From Hexactinellida sp. DTS-2022 (Eukaryota > Porifera > Hexactinellida): DNA of 64,000 bases. Made by a program: the position numbers and the translations under genes. Under the pieces are notes generated by a model. It was not told the DNA's origin. It saw only the letters and a program-made list of their open reading frames with translations, and made no database searches. The stretch covers positions 1,054,001 through 1,118,000 of the forward strand of contig JAPNXP010000001.1 of assembly GCA_028753945.1 (NCBI GenBank), in the 5' to 3' direction. Below are positions 33,999 through 44,779 of this stretch, in pieces. Position 1 is the stretch's first letter, and each line of letters opens with the position of its first letter.

Positions 33999-34287
33999 TC
34001 TTACACTGAGATGTAAATGAGATTATTAACGTACGGAGACTGAGATTATTATTTATTAATTAGTAATTTGGAAATTTACAACTCTTTCTCTATGTAGGCT
34101 GAAGCTATCGAGCTATTTCAACTCAAACCGATTATATATATAAATGCAATTTAATCTCTGTGTTGGTTGACAGTTATGCTTCAGTATTATAATAATTTTA
34201 TTAGTCCGTCCTGGTTTGAATTGATTTGTTGATTAATAGTTTATTTTTAAATTCTTAAAGTTAGAAACAATTGAAGACCATTCAAAG

Positions 34288-34423
34288 AAAAAAAATCCAA
34301 AATTGCAGCTGTGCCGACAGCATGTTCCTTGGAGGCACTATCTTTTGGTGGCTACTGGCTGGTTAATTGATAATGCCTCCAAAGGGAAATGCTGTCGACA
34401 CAGCTGCAATTTTGGATTTTTTT
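34288..34423. mobile_element. Fold-back MITE with about 49-bp inverted arms
   Basis: The left arm 34288-34337 (AAAATCCAAAATTGCAGCTG onward) and right arm 34375-34423 are almost complementary, differing at about four positions. The loop is about 37 bp. No clear target duplication was found. Confidence 0.75.
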
Positions 34424-34842
34424 CGCCATGTCATCAACGCCTCACGGCCAGGATATCTACACCCATTATCAAGTCACGGCCAAAGGAACGATTGATAAAA
34501 TGGAAGTTTGTTTCTATCTTAACCGTCTTGAGTTTAATGTCATTAATTAATTTTGTATAAACATTCAAATTATATTAATTAATAGTTAATTATTTGGCAA
34601 TGTTATCCACGGTGAGTTGAATTAAGTCAACAATTCCTTATTTATTTAATTTGCTTTAACAGTTTCATTGAATCTGAAGTTTAGGGGAAATACCCAAATT
34701 TTAGGAGAAACTGAGGACTAATTAGAACTTGGCAGTTTATGGAAAGTCCTGGCGTGCACGCGGGTACACCAGGCACGTCCATAAACTGTAACAACAACCC
34801 CAACACAATCACTTACAGTCTTACAGCATCAAACTCTGTAAC

Positions 34843-34942
34843 AGGGTTCGGCAACCTTTTGAGTATGCGGGCCGCATTACTCAGCGATCTACCATCTTTT
34901 GGTCTTACTCGCAATTTTTCCACTGAAAATTGTTTATTATGA
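34843..34942 (+). mobile_element. Solo hAT-like transposon end
   Basis: CAGGGTTCGGCAACCTTTTG, then AGTATGCGGGCCGCA, is a typical hAT 5' terminal sequence seen across animals. No matching right end is found nearby, so this is a truncated copy. Its right limit is approximate. Confidence 0.45.
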
Positions 34943-35073
34943 CTACGTATTAAATATGTATTGACTTTTCTTAATTAAACTTTGGAACATTAGCGTATAA
35001 GAAGCAAATAAACTATGGAGAAATTAAATCAAATTACAAACGTCATAACTTACAATTAGACATCAACTACGAA

Positions 35074-35103
35074 CGTGACCTTCGTTATATAACGAAGGTC
35101 ACG
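35074..35103. repeat. Perfect 30-bp palindrome
   Basis: From CGTGACCTTCGTTAT at 35074 to its exact complement ending at 35103, with no spacer, 139 bases before the TRIM start. It may be a regulatory dimer site or the end-to-end remains of an inverted-repeat element. Confidence 0.9.
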
Positions 35104-35241
35104 CTACGAGCTATTATATCTAGTTGGAAAATACCAGTGTATAAATTGCATTTTGTACTGAATGATAAGTATCGTATGTATATATTTCAGGTACCGTAGA
35201 AGAGATATTACTGTTCATCCTGAGGATAATTACAGTTTAAA

Positions 35242-37139
35242 ATGGCTACTAACTTAAATGATGAGTCCGCTATCTCTATAGCGACGTGCCCAGCCTGTCA
35301 TTCCCTCTACAAGGACCCGATTCTGCTGCCCTGCTGCCACTCCGTCTGTCTGGAGTGCGTGGAGGAAACTAACACCGGCTTCAGCAGGTGTCCCAAGTGC
35401 CAGAGCGTGTCGGACCTGGGGCCGGGCTCCCTGCCGCGTGACGTCACCACGGCCCGGGTGACGTCCGTGCAGAGGACCAGGGATGAGCTGGAGAAGTGTA
35501 GCCTAGCGCTCTGCGCGGAGTGCGAGCTGGAAACCACGGTGGCCACGCATTTCTGTGTGGTTTGCTGCCTGCCGCTCTGCGAGTTTGACTTTAAAGTCCA
35601 TAAGAAGATGTACAAGGATACACACCGTGTAGTTGGCATTTGCGAGCTGAGCTCCATGGGACAGCTCTACAACCCAGACCATGAGGATTACTGCAAGTTC
35701 CATCCTACGACATCAGCTGATCAGTACTGCAACTCGTGCGGACTGATCCTGTGTCCCTCCTGCATCTCGCACCACAACACGGGGCACTGGATCAGCGGGC
35801 TGGCAGACGCTAAGAGGCTGGCGTGGGACCTCTCACACGAGCACCAAACTGCTTTTGATAAACTGGGCAATGGTGGATACAATGAGGCACAAATGTTTTT
35901 GGATAAAGTCCTGGCAATGACTGCGAATATTGAAGTCAAATTTGACGAGCTACAGAGAGTGCTAGACGAGAGGAAGAAAGAAGTGATCGGTAAACTGAAC
36001 GCCATCTCCAAAGACACGCTCGCGCTGATACAGAAAGGGGAGCGCCGTAGAGAGCACATCCGAGATCTCGTCAAGAGGAGTCGCGAATACGAAACACTCC
36101 CAACGGACGGGCAACTGCTGACTGACTTGAAAAGTATAAATTCTAAAATAAATGAGCTTCTGAGGGGACTGCCTATGACAACGAAGTACAGCGACATAGA
36201 TTACCTTATGGACCAGGATGTAGAATGCGTTATGAAGGGGCTGGGCTGCTTCAGGCTGAAACACACAACAAAGATTCTCCCAGAAATTATAATTGAAACA
36301 AGTGCACCCGCCGTACGGAAAGGATTCGCACCTTGCACAATGACAAAAGACGCGGGAAATAACGTCTACATCTTCACTGACGAGTGCGAAGTAGTTGTAA
36401 TGAGTCGCACAGGAGTTGTGGTTAACAGGTTCAAACCTCCGAGAATGCCCCTTCATATTACCTCCGGGTTCATACACTGGAACAGAGGTCTCCTGTACAT
36501 CGTGACTGGACTGGACTGAAACACTGCGTTACGATATGCACCAAGGATGGTGAGCTCGTAAACACGTTTGGGAAGCCAGGGAAGGGTGTTGGGGAGTTGC
36601 TAGCGCCAGTAAGCATAGCTGTCAGCAATATCGACGGAGATATTTACGTGCTGGAAGAAGGTAACAACAGAGTACAAGTGTTCAACTCTAAGTATATCCA
36701 CAGTCGCTTTATCGGGTACTATATTCAGTATCCCGGGCAGCTCAAGAAGCCGTGCGAACTAGCGCTAACCGAGGCTGACGAGGTTATTGTACTACACAGC
36801 AATATTCCAAATATAATTATCTACAACTCGCAGGGAGTAGTACTGAGACAGTTCGGCAGCACCTCAATCGGTGGGGAGGTGCTGATGCTCGGAGCCATGT
36901 GTCTGTCTCACAGCGGACAGCTGCTGCTGACAGACTTATGCCAGGACCAGATCGTGGTGTACGACAGCGATTACCTGACTCTGTGGACCGTTGGGAGCTC
37001 CGGAAGTGGGAGGGGCCAGTTCGCGTGTCCGTGCGGGATGGTGTGTTTGGATGACGGGACTGTATTCGTGTGCGATATGGAGAATCGGAGGATACAGGTC
37101 TACAGTCCGGATTCAATGATTCTAGGTTATAACAAGTAG
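35242..37139 (+). pseudogene. TRIM-NHL gene (RING, B-boxes, coiled coil, NHL) broken by a 5-bp duplication
   Basis: The 5' part (425 residues, stop at 36517-36519) has a RING finger (CPACHSLYKDPILLPCCHSV, then CPKC), two B-box zinc motifs (CAECELETTVATHFCVVCC; CKFHPTTSADQYCNSCG), a coiled coil (about 215-320) and the start of a beta-propeller. The reading frame stops after the triplicated TGGAC motif at about 36503-36517. If one 5-base copy is ignored, the frame runs on without a stop through CVTICTKDGELVNTFGKPGK to 37139, giving further NHL repeats (VLEEGNNRVQVFNSKY; VCDMENRRIQVY). Family role: E3 ubiquitin ligase or RNA regulator of the TRIM2/3/71 type. All other parts look conserved. It may be a very recent allele, a sequencing or assembly error, or a new pseudogene. 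Confidence 0.85.
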
Positions 37140-37322
37140 TTCGTAATGTAGGATCTACGGATTGTAGTGCTAGTTTAATTAATAATATCGCGCTTCGCTT
37201 GCTAGGTCGCTTCGCGACAGAACCGAACCACACACCAAACGCGAAGTGGTTGGGGTGTGGTTTATACTTCTAAGATTAATTATATAGCTAATATTTATAT
37301 ATTAAATACTAACACAACTAAA

Positions 37323-37592
37323 TTAATATTGGTGATATATATCGGATACTTTAGATTTTAAGTTGTCATACTTATTTTCCGAGTCTGCCAACCGTTCTTT
37401 CCAGTCTTTTTCATTTTTGAGGACTTCAATTTCCTCCCTGAGGTCCTCAATGATCTTTTCCCCATTGTCTCGGATTGACACATCTTTTTGTTAGATAGGC
37501 GTCCAAGCTTTCTATATCGTCAGCCCTGACGAGGCTTTAGTCGATTTAGTTGCTGGAGGGGCAAATTTGGTTTCTTTTTTAGAATTAGCCAT
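37323..37592 (-). pseudogene. Decayed coiled-coil ORF, probably from a transposon
   Basis: On the minus strand an ATG at 37592 opens MANSKKETKFAPPATKSTKA. The coding sense continues through two frame changes (ADDIESLDAYLTKR, then EKIIEDLREEIEVLKNEKDW) to a stop at 37323. The charged, heptad-like C-terminus resembles ORF1-type coiled coils of non-LTR elements, but the family is not identified. Confidence 0.55.
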
Positions 37593-37604
37593 TTTGTAAT
37601 TGCA

Positions 37605-38277
37605 AGTTGACAGACTACTAATTAAGTATAAATTGTGATAAACCAACAAATGGAACAGTATTCTTTTGATTCTTATTATTTATTTGTCTAGAGTATATAT
37701 GTTCTAACATATTTTACTGATTATTTGATATGTATTCTAATAAAAAATTCCTAGTTTAACTGGTCACTAGTAGGGGCAAAACATAATGGCTCATACAACT
37801 ACAGTCATATGCCATCAATTAAACTCTGCCTACACCAAACTAATTTTAGATATCCCGAGCACATTCGAAACATGGAATGGGTGTTTACTTTTCGGGGATT
37901 TTGCGTACGTAACGTTTGAACGGGCCTTTAGTATAGCGCTACTATCGAGGCCCATTGTATCGCCTTTGATTTGAGAATAACTTAGTTGAACGTTACATAT
38001 GGCTAATTAATTGAAGTCGATTGAACTGAAACGTATCTCTAAAATTTTTGGGATTTTAATTGTTTTGTCCATGTTTTGATAACCCTTATTGTGGTGGTTC
38101 TACGAATACTAATTATGTATAAGAAATTGACCCGTGTTTTACCAATGATAGTTTTAAGGTGCTCGAACGAATCTACACCATTTCCGTGAAATATTGTCAT
38201 TAGATAGATTCAAATAATTAATTAATTAACTCAATGTGTTTATAATGAGATAACTCTACGCCCGATAGACGGGATAT
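37605..38277. other. AT-rich spacer
   Basis: No supported gene. A 62-codon frame at 37786-37974 has no recognisable similarity. Confidence 0.5.
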
Positions 38278-39090
38278 TCACTGAGAAGTGACGCCAGCGT
38301 TCGCAGGCTCCGCATTATCGGGTTGGTCCGTCTTAACGGGGAGCAGGTGCTTGTACATACGCAACCAGTTCCGTGGGTCATCTCCGTGCACCCCTGCGAT
38401 GAAATGGATTATTTTCTCAGGAGGGAACTCTGCTATGGCTCTTTCTCCCCATTTGAAGTGGAAGAACACTTTGTCTGGGGTTGGCTCTTTGATCTTTTCC
38501 AGGTACATTTGTCTGACCCATTCCTCTAGTAGCTTCTTCACATTTCCCAACACAGGGTGATGCACATCCCCCTCTGGAATGTTCAGCTGTTGTAGGAACT
38601 CCCAAAGCTCTTCCTCTCTGACCGCCTTCTGCTTCATAATGATGAGAGAGAGAATCACGCAGAGAAGAGACAGCTGTGCGCCTATCTCCAACTTTCTTTC
38701 CACAAATTCCTTGTGTAACTCTGGTTCCACATCCAGTATGTTAGAGAGCACGTAGTGTTTGACGGAACCCTTCGAAAACTCTATAACGGCTAGTCCAGCT
38801 GTCTCTCTCAGCACCTTATCAGCTGATTGCAAAATGGGCAAAAAGGCGCGAGAATGTTCCGCATCCATCTGCTCCTGTATTTCCTTCTTCTTTAGAGGCG
38901 CGCCTCTGTTCTGTCCCAGGAGGAGGTAGCGAGCCACCGCGGCGGTGTACTGTTTCTTCTGGTCGTTAGTTAGGTTTGAGAACGCCTTTTTGGCGGTGCC
39001 GTCAACAACTAGGTTCTCGATTTGAAAGTTTTTGTGTTGGAAAGATACACCACTGATATTGGCTTGTGACTCAGTAGAATTCTGTGCCAT
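38278..39090 (-). CDS. NSMCE3: MAGE-domain protein (NSMCE3-like)
   Basis: This single exon encodes 270 residues from ATG 39090. The MAGE homology domain runs from about residue 40 to 245, with KKEIQEQM and ILSLIIMKQKAVREEELWEF in winged helix A and YLEKIKEP, then FHFKWGERA, in winged helix B. Non-mammalian animals usually have a single MAGE gene, the SMC5/6 subunit NSMCE3, which works with the NSMCE1 RING protein in DNA repair. The start was chosen as the first ATG; the frame extends six codons upstream without one. Confidence 0.85.
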   Translation of the reverse strand: MAQNSTESQANISGVSFQHKNFQIENLVVDGTAKKAFSNLTNDQKKQYTAAVARYLLLGQNRGAPLKKKEIQEQMDAEHSRAFLPILQSADKVLRETAGLAVIEFSKGSVKHYVLSNILDVEPELHKEFVERKLEIGAQLSLLCVILSLIIMKQKAVREEELWEFLQQLNIPEGDVHHPVLGNVKKLLEEWVRQMYLEKIKEPTPDKVFFHFKWGERAIAEFPPEKIIHFIAGVHGDDPRNWLRMYKHLLPVKTDQPDNAEPANAGVTSQ

Positions 39091-39471
39091 CAGTGCAGTA
39101 GTGTTCAAGCTAAATATACCAAAAATTGAGATTATCTACTCTCTAGTTTATATTCACAAGAATCACAACCATTGTCGACATTAATTAATTAAAAAGGTTT
39201 AATCAATGGGTCAATAAAATGATACATTGCTATGGAGGTTTAATTAATTAATTAATTTATAACAACTAGACATCCATAAACTCAGAGGGCCCCCGGACCA
39301 ATTTCCCAAGGGGACCAAAATATTCATGACAGGATATAATATAAGGGTTTTCAAATTGTATATCGGACGCACCACTATTTCGGATTGACTAATTATTTGC
39401 AAAAAAGAACTATCTCAAAGTTTACAATAAAATTTATATAAAATCTCGAATACGTATTTATAATAGCGACA

Positions 39472-40299
39472 ATGCAGAGGAAGATCCTTATCGACGCACT
39501 GAACAAGTCTTCTGCAACGGACAGTCTGATCCCCGGGAAGGCCCCCCCTACGCCCCCCCGCCCCATGGACCCGTCCCAGGCCCTGCTCGAGGAGAAGATC
39601 GTATACAACATTACCATAGATGACCTCAACATTCACGAAATATTCGAACACTCTCTGGCCACCATGATCCGTAACCGCCGCGAACTAATAAAAGAGATTT
39701 TCTCCATCTTAGCCCCTCACGAAATCAAGGCCATGTTGCCCGAGAGTTTTCGCGAGCTGAAGCCGAAGGAAGTTATGAAGCTCTGCTACATGCAGCTCAA
39801 GGAGATGCCGGAGAACCATCTCACGGCCATCATCACCTGTCTGGCCGACCCTTCGCAGTGCACCATTCCCGTTTATAAAACGGTTACCAAATCGAAGCGG
39901 AGCTCTGATTCCCCTTCAGGCAGACCCTCCCCCAAACAAACCCACAACAGCAGCGAGAAGGCCAGAGATCGGTCCCCCGCTTATAAGCTGGACAAGACTA
40001 AGAGCAATCCTCCCAAGCGCGCTGGCTACCACTCCGGCGAGCCCCAGAGACACAGGAGTGTTCCGGACAAGAAGAAGGAAGCTCCGAGCAGGAGTTCTCC
40101 TTCGAGGAAGAGAGTCGACAAGTCTCCTAAGAAGCCAGCTCGCAAGGCCCCCGCGGAGACGCCCAAGGGCAGAGGCGGCGCGGCGGAGCAGAAGAGACTC
40201 TCCAGCTCCGTGCACTCCGCCCCGAAACCAGCCAACTCCAACTCCAAGTCTAAGCACCACAGCGGCTCCGGCAGGGACAAGAAGCAGAAGAAGAACTGA
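39472..40299 (+). CDS. CAAP1: CAAP1-family protein
   Basis: This single exon encodes 275 residues. The conserved core (about 40-125) has MLPESFRELKPKEVMKLCYM and the helical pattern of caspase activity and apoptosis inhibitor 1. The rest is a low-complexity, basic, Ser/Pro/Lys-rich tail ending in RDKKQKKN, likely a nuclear signal. In humans CAAP1 modulates a caspase-10 feedback loop, and the biochemical role is unclear. It starts 381 bases from the divergent NSMCE3-like gene, so the two may share a promoter region. Confidence 0.75.
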   Translation: MQRKILIDALNKSSATDSLIPGKAPPTPPRPMDPSQALLEEKIVYNITIDDLNIHEIFEHSLATMIRNRRELIKEIFSILAPHEIKAMLPESFRELKPKEVMKLCYMQLKEMPENHLTAIITCLADPSQCTIPVYKTVTKSKRSSDSPSGRPSPKQTHNSSEKARDRSPAYKLDKTKSNPPKRAGYHSGEPQRHRSVPDKKKEAPSRSSPSRKRVDKSPKKPARKAPAETPKGRGGAAEQKRLSSSVHSAPKPANSNSKSKHHSGSGRDKKQKKN

Positions 40300-42280
40300 T
40301 TATAAATGCTAATATTACTCTGCTGCTTGTAGCTACTGTGTAGTGAGATAATGGCACCATTCTGATTCAAACAAACACATGTTGAGGTAATTATCTATTA
40401 CGTATAGATTTATAACTAATTAACTAATCGCCTAACATGATTATGGAACATGAGTTATCAAATTGACTCTCAGTTGAATAATTTGGAAGTTCTTACTAGT
40501 TTTGATTTCATAATGTTTTCACGGGGCAAGCATCTGGGAACACCGTTATCCCAGACAGGTTTGGGGAGCTGGCACATGTCTCTAAGGTGATTGACTAGTT
40601 ACTTTGGTATGTAATATGTATGAACAATAATTATATTCGCCTTAATAATTAATGGAATTTCTAAAAAAGTGAAAAGGAGCAATCGATAATATTGAATGAA
40701 ATCTTTATTTATTGTTGAGTTTCTTGCTAGAATTTAATTTCATAATCTACCTTTTGCTAGTAGAACTCTTCTTCAAACTTATGATTCTCAGAAGTTATAA
40801 GAATCCACTTTGTTTTTCTGATTGGGACACTTGCTGGATTCACATTATGTACGTACTACGGACATTTATACAATCATGTAGCTACCTGTAGTTAAATACA
40901 TCACTCTTGGGAAAGATAACAATTTAAATCATTATACGAATATTCCTTGTAACTAGCGTTTATGCTTAGCTATTATCTTGTGTGTAATCACAAAAGAGTT
41001 TAAGTGTTGACATTATGGCAGATCCAGAGGGTTATATATATGTGCATCGGTAGGACCACTTTTGAAGCCTCCAAACAATCATTAATTATGTCACAGTATA
41101 CAGTATATATCATAGATTCCCGGAAGATTTTGTCGAGGTCCATGTAAGTATTTAAATAATAGCAAACAAAATCAGCGGTCCACTACAAATGCAGATGAAT
41201 TTAATCTATTTCGGTCCGGCAGTTGGCATCACTGGTATTATACTAAATTAATCAGAGTTCGCCGCAATATAAACCCTTCTGTCATATCGTATGTATAACA
41301 GTCACAAAACATAACCATAATCTACACATCTGATATTCTATAGCACATGTTGGCAACGTGTGTAGGCAGTAGGAATTGAGTTTACTTTAAGGTTGCAGTA
41401 TACCTTTAAATTTACCAATTTCGGGTATTTTGCCACTTATAGGTTTTATTTCATTTCTGGATAGAACAGCCTATGCCGCATCTCTATTCCAAACTTTGTA
41501 GAAAAATATAGAAAACTTTTAATAATACCGACTTTTTTGTGACCTCCACCTAAGCCACTCCTGTAGGGGCTCATTTTTTTCTGACACCGCCATCTCCAGC
41601 CGCAACTTTTGTCAATTTGGGAAACACATTTTGCCTTCATATACAACCTAGAAACAAAATCTCAACGGTTTTGGACAGCTCTCAATTAGTTCTATCTTGT
41701 CTATGTAGCGAATTTCATTTGTGACTTTTCTTTCTAATTATATTATATTTCCTAATGATAAAAAAAGTGATGTCGACTGTTATTGATGAAAAATTGGACT
41801 CATAAGTAATCAAAAAGAAGTTGTACATTCACATGATATATTAGAAGCTTCTCTATGTAATAAAACAGGAAACAAGTCTTAATCATTAAGAGGAAAAAAC
41901 TTGTGTATCCCAAGAAAGTGTGTTTATAAAAAATTTAAATTTTCTCCATGTTACCAAGGTCGAATATTATTGCATCTTTGGATAGATCTCGCAGCAGGGA
42001 ATCTAAAACAAAAAAGATCTTTCAAATCTGCAAAAAACTTTAGAAAAAGTGCTTAAAAGTATACTGCAACCTTAACTGTAGCCATATGCTGTAGCTCATT
42101 TAAGCTATTCGAACTGAACTATTCGCTTCAAAGGAATAAATTCACAAATGCGGAACTCGCACAATATAATATGGTATAATATAACACATAATATTGTTAT
42201 TCAACACATATTTTGCCCCAGGTATAGACTGAATAAGTTTGATTAATTTATGATACATCCACTAAGTCAGTAGTTTCGAG
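40300..42280. other. 2-kb AT-rich spacer with a TTAA-flanked MITE
   Basis: Apart from the MITE at 41391-42071, there is a GC-richer island at 40497-40584 that reads open on both strands and is bounded on the minus strand by splice-like signals (see findings). Confidence 0.5.
41391..42071. mobile_element. piggyBac-type MITE with TTAA flanks
   Basis: The 681-bp element starts GGTTGCAGTATACCTTTAA and ends in the complement of GGTTGCAGTATACTTTTAA. TTAA lies directly outside both ends (41387-41390 and 42072-42075), the target-site signature of piggyBac. No ORF of note, so it is non-autonomous. Confidence 0.8.
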
Positions 42281-43900
42281 ATGGCCTCCGTCTTCAAGAA
42301 CCCGCTCAGCACGCCAGTGGGCCAGCGTATCAACACTGCAGTCAGCCACGGACAGTCCTCAGTGGACTACCCCATTGTGATGGAGATGTGCGATCTCATA
42401 AACGACACGGACCATGGACCGAAAGACGCCAAAGCTGCCTTCAAGAAGGTTCTCTTCCTCAACAAAGACGCGGGGCAGGTGCTGCAGTGCCTCAGCATTT
42501 TGGACATCTGCATTAAGAACGGACAGAAGCGCTTCCACCGACACATGATCACCAAGGACTTCGTTATGGAGCTGGCCAAGCTGGCTCAGGCGGGGAAGTC
42601 GAGCCACGCGGCGGTCCGCGAGCGGAGCCTGCTGCTCATCCAGAGCTGGGCCGACGCCTACCGCGGGAAGGAGGACGTGGGCGTGGCAGCCGAGATATAC
42701 GACCAGCTCAAGGCCAGCGGCGTGGAGTTCCCAGCTGTTGACCTAGACGACATGGTGCCTGTGCGCACGCCCCCTTCCAGACAGCCCTCTGCCACTCAGT
42801 CCTCTGTTACTCAGCCCCCTGCCTCTCAGCCCCCTTCCACTCAGCCCCCCTCCAACCTCCCCTTCTCTCCCCAGGCCTCCTACCCCCGACAGGCCGTACC
42901 CCAGGCTGTCCCTCAGCAGGCCCCCTACCCCCAGGCGGCCCCCGGGCCCGCCCCCCAGAGGGCCGCCGGGCCCCCGCGCGGGCTCTCCGGGGAGCAGATC
43001 GGGAAGGTCCTCTCGGAGCTGGACGTGGTGCAGACTAACGTGCAGGTGCTGTCTGACCTGATGCTGAACAGCGTGCCGGGCCAGGAGCGCCTGGACGACC
43101 TGGAGTTCATGCAGAGTCTCCGGGACACCATCCAGCGGATGCAGGTGCGCGTTATGGACCTGCTTAACTCGCCGCACGCAGAGGACATAACGGCGCGGCT
43201 GCTGCAGCTTAACGACGACATTAACAACGTGTTCACGCGCTACGAGCGCCACCAGCGCCAGACGCAGGCGGCCAGCAACCCCGAGAGTTCCCAGCGGACC
43301 ATCCCCATCCCGGAGGAGCCGGCCCCTGCCCCCGGCATCTCCTATCCGCTCCTCCAGCCCACCACGCCCACTCAGCCGGAGCCCCCCTCGCAGCTCCCGC
43401 CCCCCGCCAGCCCTCCGCCCGCGGTCGACCCCGTCGCGGAGCTGATGCTCCTCGACTTCGGGACCGGTCCGTCCGCTCTGGACAGCACCCCCATTATCCC
43501 TGTCCCCTCCCAGCAGCCCGCTGCCCCCGCTGCCCCCGCTGACACGCCAGGGCTGGACGAGTTCGACATATTCGCCAAGAGCCGCCAGAGCACGTACGCG
43601 AGTGAATTCGACACGACCTCCTACAGCGACACGGCCCAGCAGCCCTCCACCACCATAAGCAAGGCGCTGCAGCCGCGCGCCATCTCCCCGGAAGACGCAG
43701 AGGGGCTCACCGAGTGGCTCGCGGCCACCAACCTCACCACCTCTAAAGTGGACGCCCCAGGAAGCCAAACCACCTCGGAAGACTTCGACAAGTTTTTGGA
43801 AGAACGAGCCAACGCTCCCTACTCAGGGAGCAAGTCCAGCTCGAAAGGAAAGAAGAATAAAGATAAAGCTCCCTCCGTCGACGACATGTTCAGCCTCTAG
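42281..43900 (+). CDS. TOM1: TOM1-family trafficking adaptor
   Basis: This single exon encodes 539 residues. The VHS domain is at about 1-150 (NDTDHGPKDAKAAFKKVLFL). A Gln/Pro-rich linker follows at about 160-235. The GAT domain is at about 240-330 (QIGKVLSELDVVQTNVQVLS, three helices). The C-terminus carries LLDFG and FDIFAKSRQ segments, candidates for clathrin and partner binding. Role: an endosomal adaptor binding ubiquitinated cargo, Tollip, myosin VI and clathrin. Coding GC is far above the surroundings. Confidence 0.92.
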   Translation: MASVFKNPLSTPVGQRINTAVSHGQSSVDYPIVMEMCDLINDTDHGPKDAKAAFKKVLFLNKDAGQVLQCLSILDICIKNGQKRFHRHMITKDFVMELAKLAQAGKSSHAAVRERSLLLIQSWADAYRGKEDVGVAAEIYDQLKASGVEFPAVDLDDMVPVRTPPSRQPSATQSSVTQPPASQPPSTQPPSNLPFSPQASYPRQAVPQAVPQQAPYPQAAPGPAPQRAAGPPRGLSGEQIGKVLSELDVVQTNVQVLSDLMLNSVPGQERLDDLEFMQSLRDTIQRMQVRVMDLLNSPHAEDITARLLQLNDDINNVFTRYERHQRQTQAASNPESSQRTIPIPEEPAPAPGISYPLLQPTTPTQPEPPSQLPPPASPPPAVDPVAELMLLDFGTGPSALDSTPIIPVPSQQPAAPAAPADTPGLDEFDIFAKSRQSTYASEFDTTSYSDTAQQPSTTISKALQPRAISPEDAEGLTEWLAATNLTTSKVDAPGSQTTSEDFDKFLEERANAPYSGSKSSSKGKKNKDKAPSVDDMFSL

Positions 43901-44224
43901 CCGATATAACGGACTGCTTTGTTTTTACACTGTAACTAGCTTATATAGTAGAGTATCTAACTCCCTGTCTTGTAGACCGACTTATCTTTCTTACCTCTAC
44001 TAGTCTCAGTTTAATTCATTATTTGTATAACTCATGTTAATTCTATATTTTAACAGTGTCGTCACAATACTCTGCTGATAGTAATATTTATGAGAAAGTC
44101 TGTCTATCTACTATTAGACATAAAATTCCAGTAAAAAATAGGAAGCACTTTTTAATTTTTTTAGACAAAGATTCATCTCTGTTTATTTATGCTTAATTAA
44201 TTTAAGTTTATTTATCATAAAGTG

Positions 44225-44779
44225 ATGACTGGCATGTGGAGAGGGTTCCTTTTGAGTAGAAGTAAGTTGGAAGCTAAATTTCCCAAACTTCTGCCCAGAC
44301 AGATAATCCCCGTAGAGGTAAGGCGGAATCCAAATTTGGGTCTTCATGGCACCAAACGCGTTATGCGAGGTTTCTACGTCACACACACTAACAAAAAGAT
44401 AAAACGTATTTGGCGCCCAAACATTCTAATTTCAACTTATCGCAGCGAACTTCTGAACCACACTTTCACATTCCCAGTCGCCGCTGCTGTTGTGCGGCAA
44501 ATCGATAAGGCCGGTTCGCTCGACGCATACATTCTGTACACAGACCATAAGAGGCTGGGGGGAAAATTCGCACTCGATTTCCATTACAAACTCTTGGAGG
44601 TTATCTCCAACAATCTGAATGTAGAAATTCCGCCCAGAATTAAGCACTACCCCAAGCCCCCTCCTCAGCTAATGGAGAAAGTAGCAAAGATAATGGATGA
44701 GAGGAAGGCTATTGCTGTGGAGAATAACGCAGACCCCTCAGAGCTTATAACTCTGGACTATAGCTCTATGGCGTCTTAA
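44225..44779 (+). CDS. MRPL28: Mitochondrial ribosomal protein bL28m
   Basis: This single exon encodes 184 residues from ATG 44225. Family sequence includes RNPNLGLHGTKRVMRGFYVT and RPNILISTYRSELLNHTFTF, then AAVVRQIDKAGSLDAYIL. It is a component of the large mitoribosomal subunit. It is shorter than human MRPL28 (256), mainly at the C-terminus. The basic N-terminus can serve as a mitochondrial presequence. Confidence 0.88.
   Translation: MTGMWRGFLLSRSKLEAKFPKLLPRQIIPVEVRRNPNLGLHGTKRVMRGFYVTHTNKKIKRIWRPNILISTYRSELLNHTFTFPVAAAVVRQIDKAGSLDAYILYTDHKRLGGKFALDFHYKLLEVISNNLNVEIPPRIKHYPKPPPQLMEKVAKIMDERKAIAVENNADPSELITLDYSSMAS

Larger units (their letters stand above)
33999..35241. other. 1.2-kb spacer with inverted repeats
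   Basis: It contains the fold-back element, palindrome and hAT end listed separately, plus an imperfect hairpin at about 34733-34788 (CAGTTTATGG and CCATAAACTG arms). No gene is visible. Confidence 0.5.

Noticed and set aside
37786..37974. 62-codon plus-strand ORF
   Set aside because: No similarity, no supporting context; likely chance.
39283..39340. CAGAGGGCCCCCGGACC as a hAT left end
   Set aside because: It resembles such ends, but no complementary right end or target duplication was found.
42743..43768. 341-codon minus-strand ORF opposite TOM1
   Set aside because: A shadow of GC-rich coding DNA; the plus strand has clear VHS and GAT domains.
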